Shown: positions 4,861 through 5,577 of the stretch, piece after piece
Numbering within the stretch: position 1 is the first letter of the stretch
Layout of the letters: every line of letters begins with the position of its first letter
DNA from: Candidatus Bathyarchaeota archaeon
Lineage (GTDB): Archaea > Thermoproteota > Bathyarchaeia > TCS64
Direction: 5' to 3'
Assembly: GCA_014730055.1 (NCBI GenBank)
Contig: WJIV01000157.1
Coordinates: 1-5,577 of the forward strand
Length of the DNA stretch: 5,577 bases
Position numbers and translations under genes: made by a program
Notes under the pieces: generated by a model
Database searches by the model: none
What the model saw: the letters and a program-made list of their open reading frames with translations, nothing else
What the model was told of the DNA's origin: nothing

Positions 4861-5577
4861 TTATATATTCCAGTGGTCACTTAGCTTCTCACCTAACTCC
4901 GATATTATTTCTTCTATACTCTCAACCTGTGGATCATAGGATTCTGGCATCTCATCTTCATGGATGTCGAGTTCTTTATCTATGAGGCCTGATAAAATTG
5001 AATACATCCCCTCAGCTACAGTATCCGGATTATAGCCACTACAGCTCATATTTACCACCGGGATATTTCTTACACCTGCAGCCTCACGGACTATTTTACC
5101 TATCTTGTGAAAACCATCATAAGTTAGTCTCAAGCTTCCAAGGCTATCACTGAAGTGGGGATCTGATCCACCATTCCTGATTATGATCTGTGGCTCAAAT
5201 TGTAGTACGAGGGGCATAAAGACCTTCTCTAACACCATCTCCATACCCTCGTTTCCCGTGTAAGGTGGTAACGGGATATTTACAGTGTATCCTTTGCCTT
5301 CTCCCTCTCCAATTTCCTCGATAAAACCCCTGCCCGGATATATGCTTAGAGGATCTTGATGTATATCAATGAACAGTACCCTGGGGTCCTTGTAGAAGAT
5401 ATCCATTGTGCCATTACCTGCATGGACATCAGTATCGAGTATCAAAACACGTTCATTGCCCAGGGTTCGAAGGAAAGCCTCAGCACAAACAGCAACATCG
5501 TTAAAGACACAGAATCCACCACCATAATCGGGACCGGCGTGATGTAGACCTCCTCCCACTGAATCCACCAAGTTGTA
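4861..5577 (-). CDS. Histone-deacetylase-fold amidohydrolase (partial, N-terminus outside window)
   Basis: This zinc amidohydrolase of the arginase/HDAC fold removes acetyl groups from lysine side chains, polyamines or small amines. The visible 238 residues run to the window edge without a start. The TTG at 5569-5571 is internal, since the frame continues upstream as Tyr-Asn, and about 110-130 N-terminal residues are probably missing. Catalytic features remain: the tandem His of GGGLHHAG (His codons at 5539-5544), GFCVFND, DTDVHAGNGT with Zn ligands Asp (5428-5430) and His (5422-5424), the third Zn ligand Asp in GGSDPHFSDSLG (5161-5163), and the transition-state Tyr in SCSGYN (5032-5034). IDIHQDP, YPGRG and GYTVNIPLPP resemble class II HDACs and acetylpolyamine amidohydrolases. 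The usual HHG after the zinc Asp is HAG here. The tail (about the last 35 residues) is acidic and rich in Glu. The substrate is unknown; protein lysine, polyamine or an acylated metabolite are options. Confidence 0.9.
   Translation of the reverse strand, partial: YNLVDSVGGGLHHAGPDYGGGFCVFNDVAVCAEAFLRTLGNERVLILDTDVHAGNGTMDIFYKDPRVLFIDIHQDPLSIYPGRGFIEEIGEGEGKGYTVNIPLPPYTGNEGMEMVLEKVFMPLVLQFEPQIIIRNGGSDPHFSDSLGSLRLTYDGFHKIGKIVREAAGVRNIPVVNMSCSGYNPDTVAEGMYSILSGLIDKELDIHEDEMPESYDPQVESIEEIISELGEKLSDHWNI

Noticed and set aside
5356..5547. 63-codon open frame on the plus strand.
   Set aside because: It lies entirely antisense to the strongly conserved HDAC-like gene and its translation shows no recognisable motif.
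5569..5571. TTG as the start codon of the HDAC-like gene.
   Set aside because: The frame stays open to the window edge, and starting here would remove the family's N-terminal portion; the gene is simply cut by the window.
1..5577. Mobile element, CRISPR array or defence island.
   Set aside because: There are no terminal inverted repeats, transposase or integrase, spaced direct repeats or defence genes. Gene composition looks even and the genes are metabolic.

Overview
The window looks like an ordinary stretch of archaeal chromosome. The lineage cannot be fixed from sequence alone; a TACK-group or Thermoplasmata-like archaeon is a reasonable guess. The evidence is a one-domain Lrp/AsnC regulator resembling archaeal LysM, a free-standing pyruvate-kinase C-terminal-domain protein of a type I associate with archaea, heavy use of AGG/AGA and ATA codons, TATA-like boxes about 25 bases before most start codons, and almost no Shine-Dalgarno sequences. 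I see no insertion sequence, CRISPR array, tRNA or rRNA.

Plus-strand half (1-3320). After a possible 13-codon tail of an upstream gene come an M20 metallopeptidase/deacylase of the ArgE/DapE type (77-1276), an Lrp/AsnC regulator (1324-1737), a DNPH1/RCL-type 2'-deoxynucleoside 5'-phosphate N-hydrolase (1747-2172), and a galactokinase (2202-3320). The regulator and the hydrolase are 9 bases apart and probably share one transcript. The M20 gene, the regulator and galK each have their own TATA box close to the ATG.

Minus-strand half (3347-5577). Reading leftwards, there is a histone-deacetylase-fold amidohydrolase whose N-terminus lies beyond the window edge (4861 to >5577), a stand-alone pyruvate-kinase alpha/beta-domain protein (4197-4802), and a cytoplasmic NodB-type deacetylase (3347-4114). 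The deacetylase converges on galK, and the two genes have T-rich stop signals that overlap each other's territory. The deacetylase probably starts at the ATG at 4114, not at the upstream TTG at 4123, because only the ATG sits the expected distance from its TATA box.

How the genes work together: no single pathway is evident. Three unrelated metal-dependent amide/N-acyl hydrolase folds (M20, NodB, HDAC) occur in 5.6 kb beside a sugar kinase and a nucleotide-cleaving enzyme, but most have separate promoters. The clearest general result is the gene architecture: leaderless transcripts for first genes, a short Shine-Dalgarno for the one obvious internal operon gene, and upstream-gene terminators nested inside downstream promoters. 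I found no convincing undescribed system.
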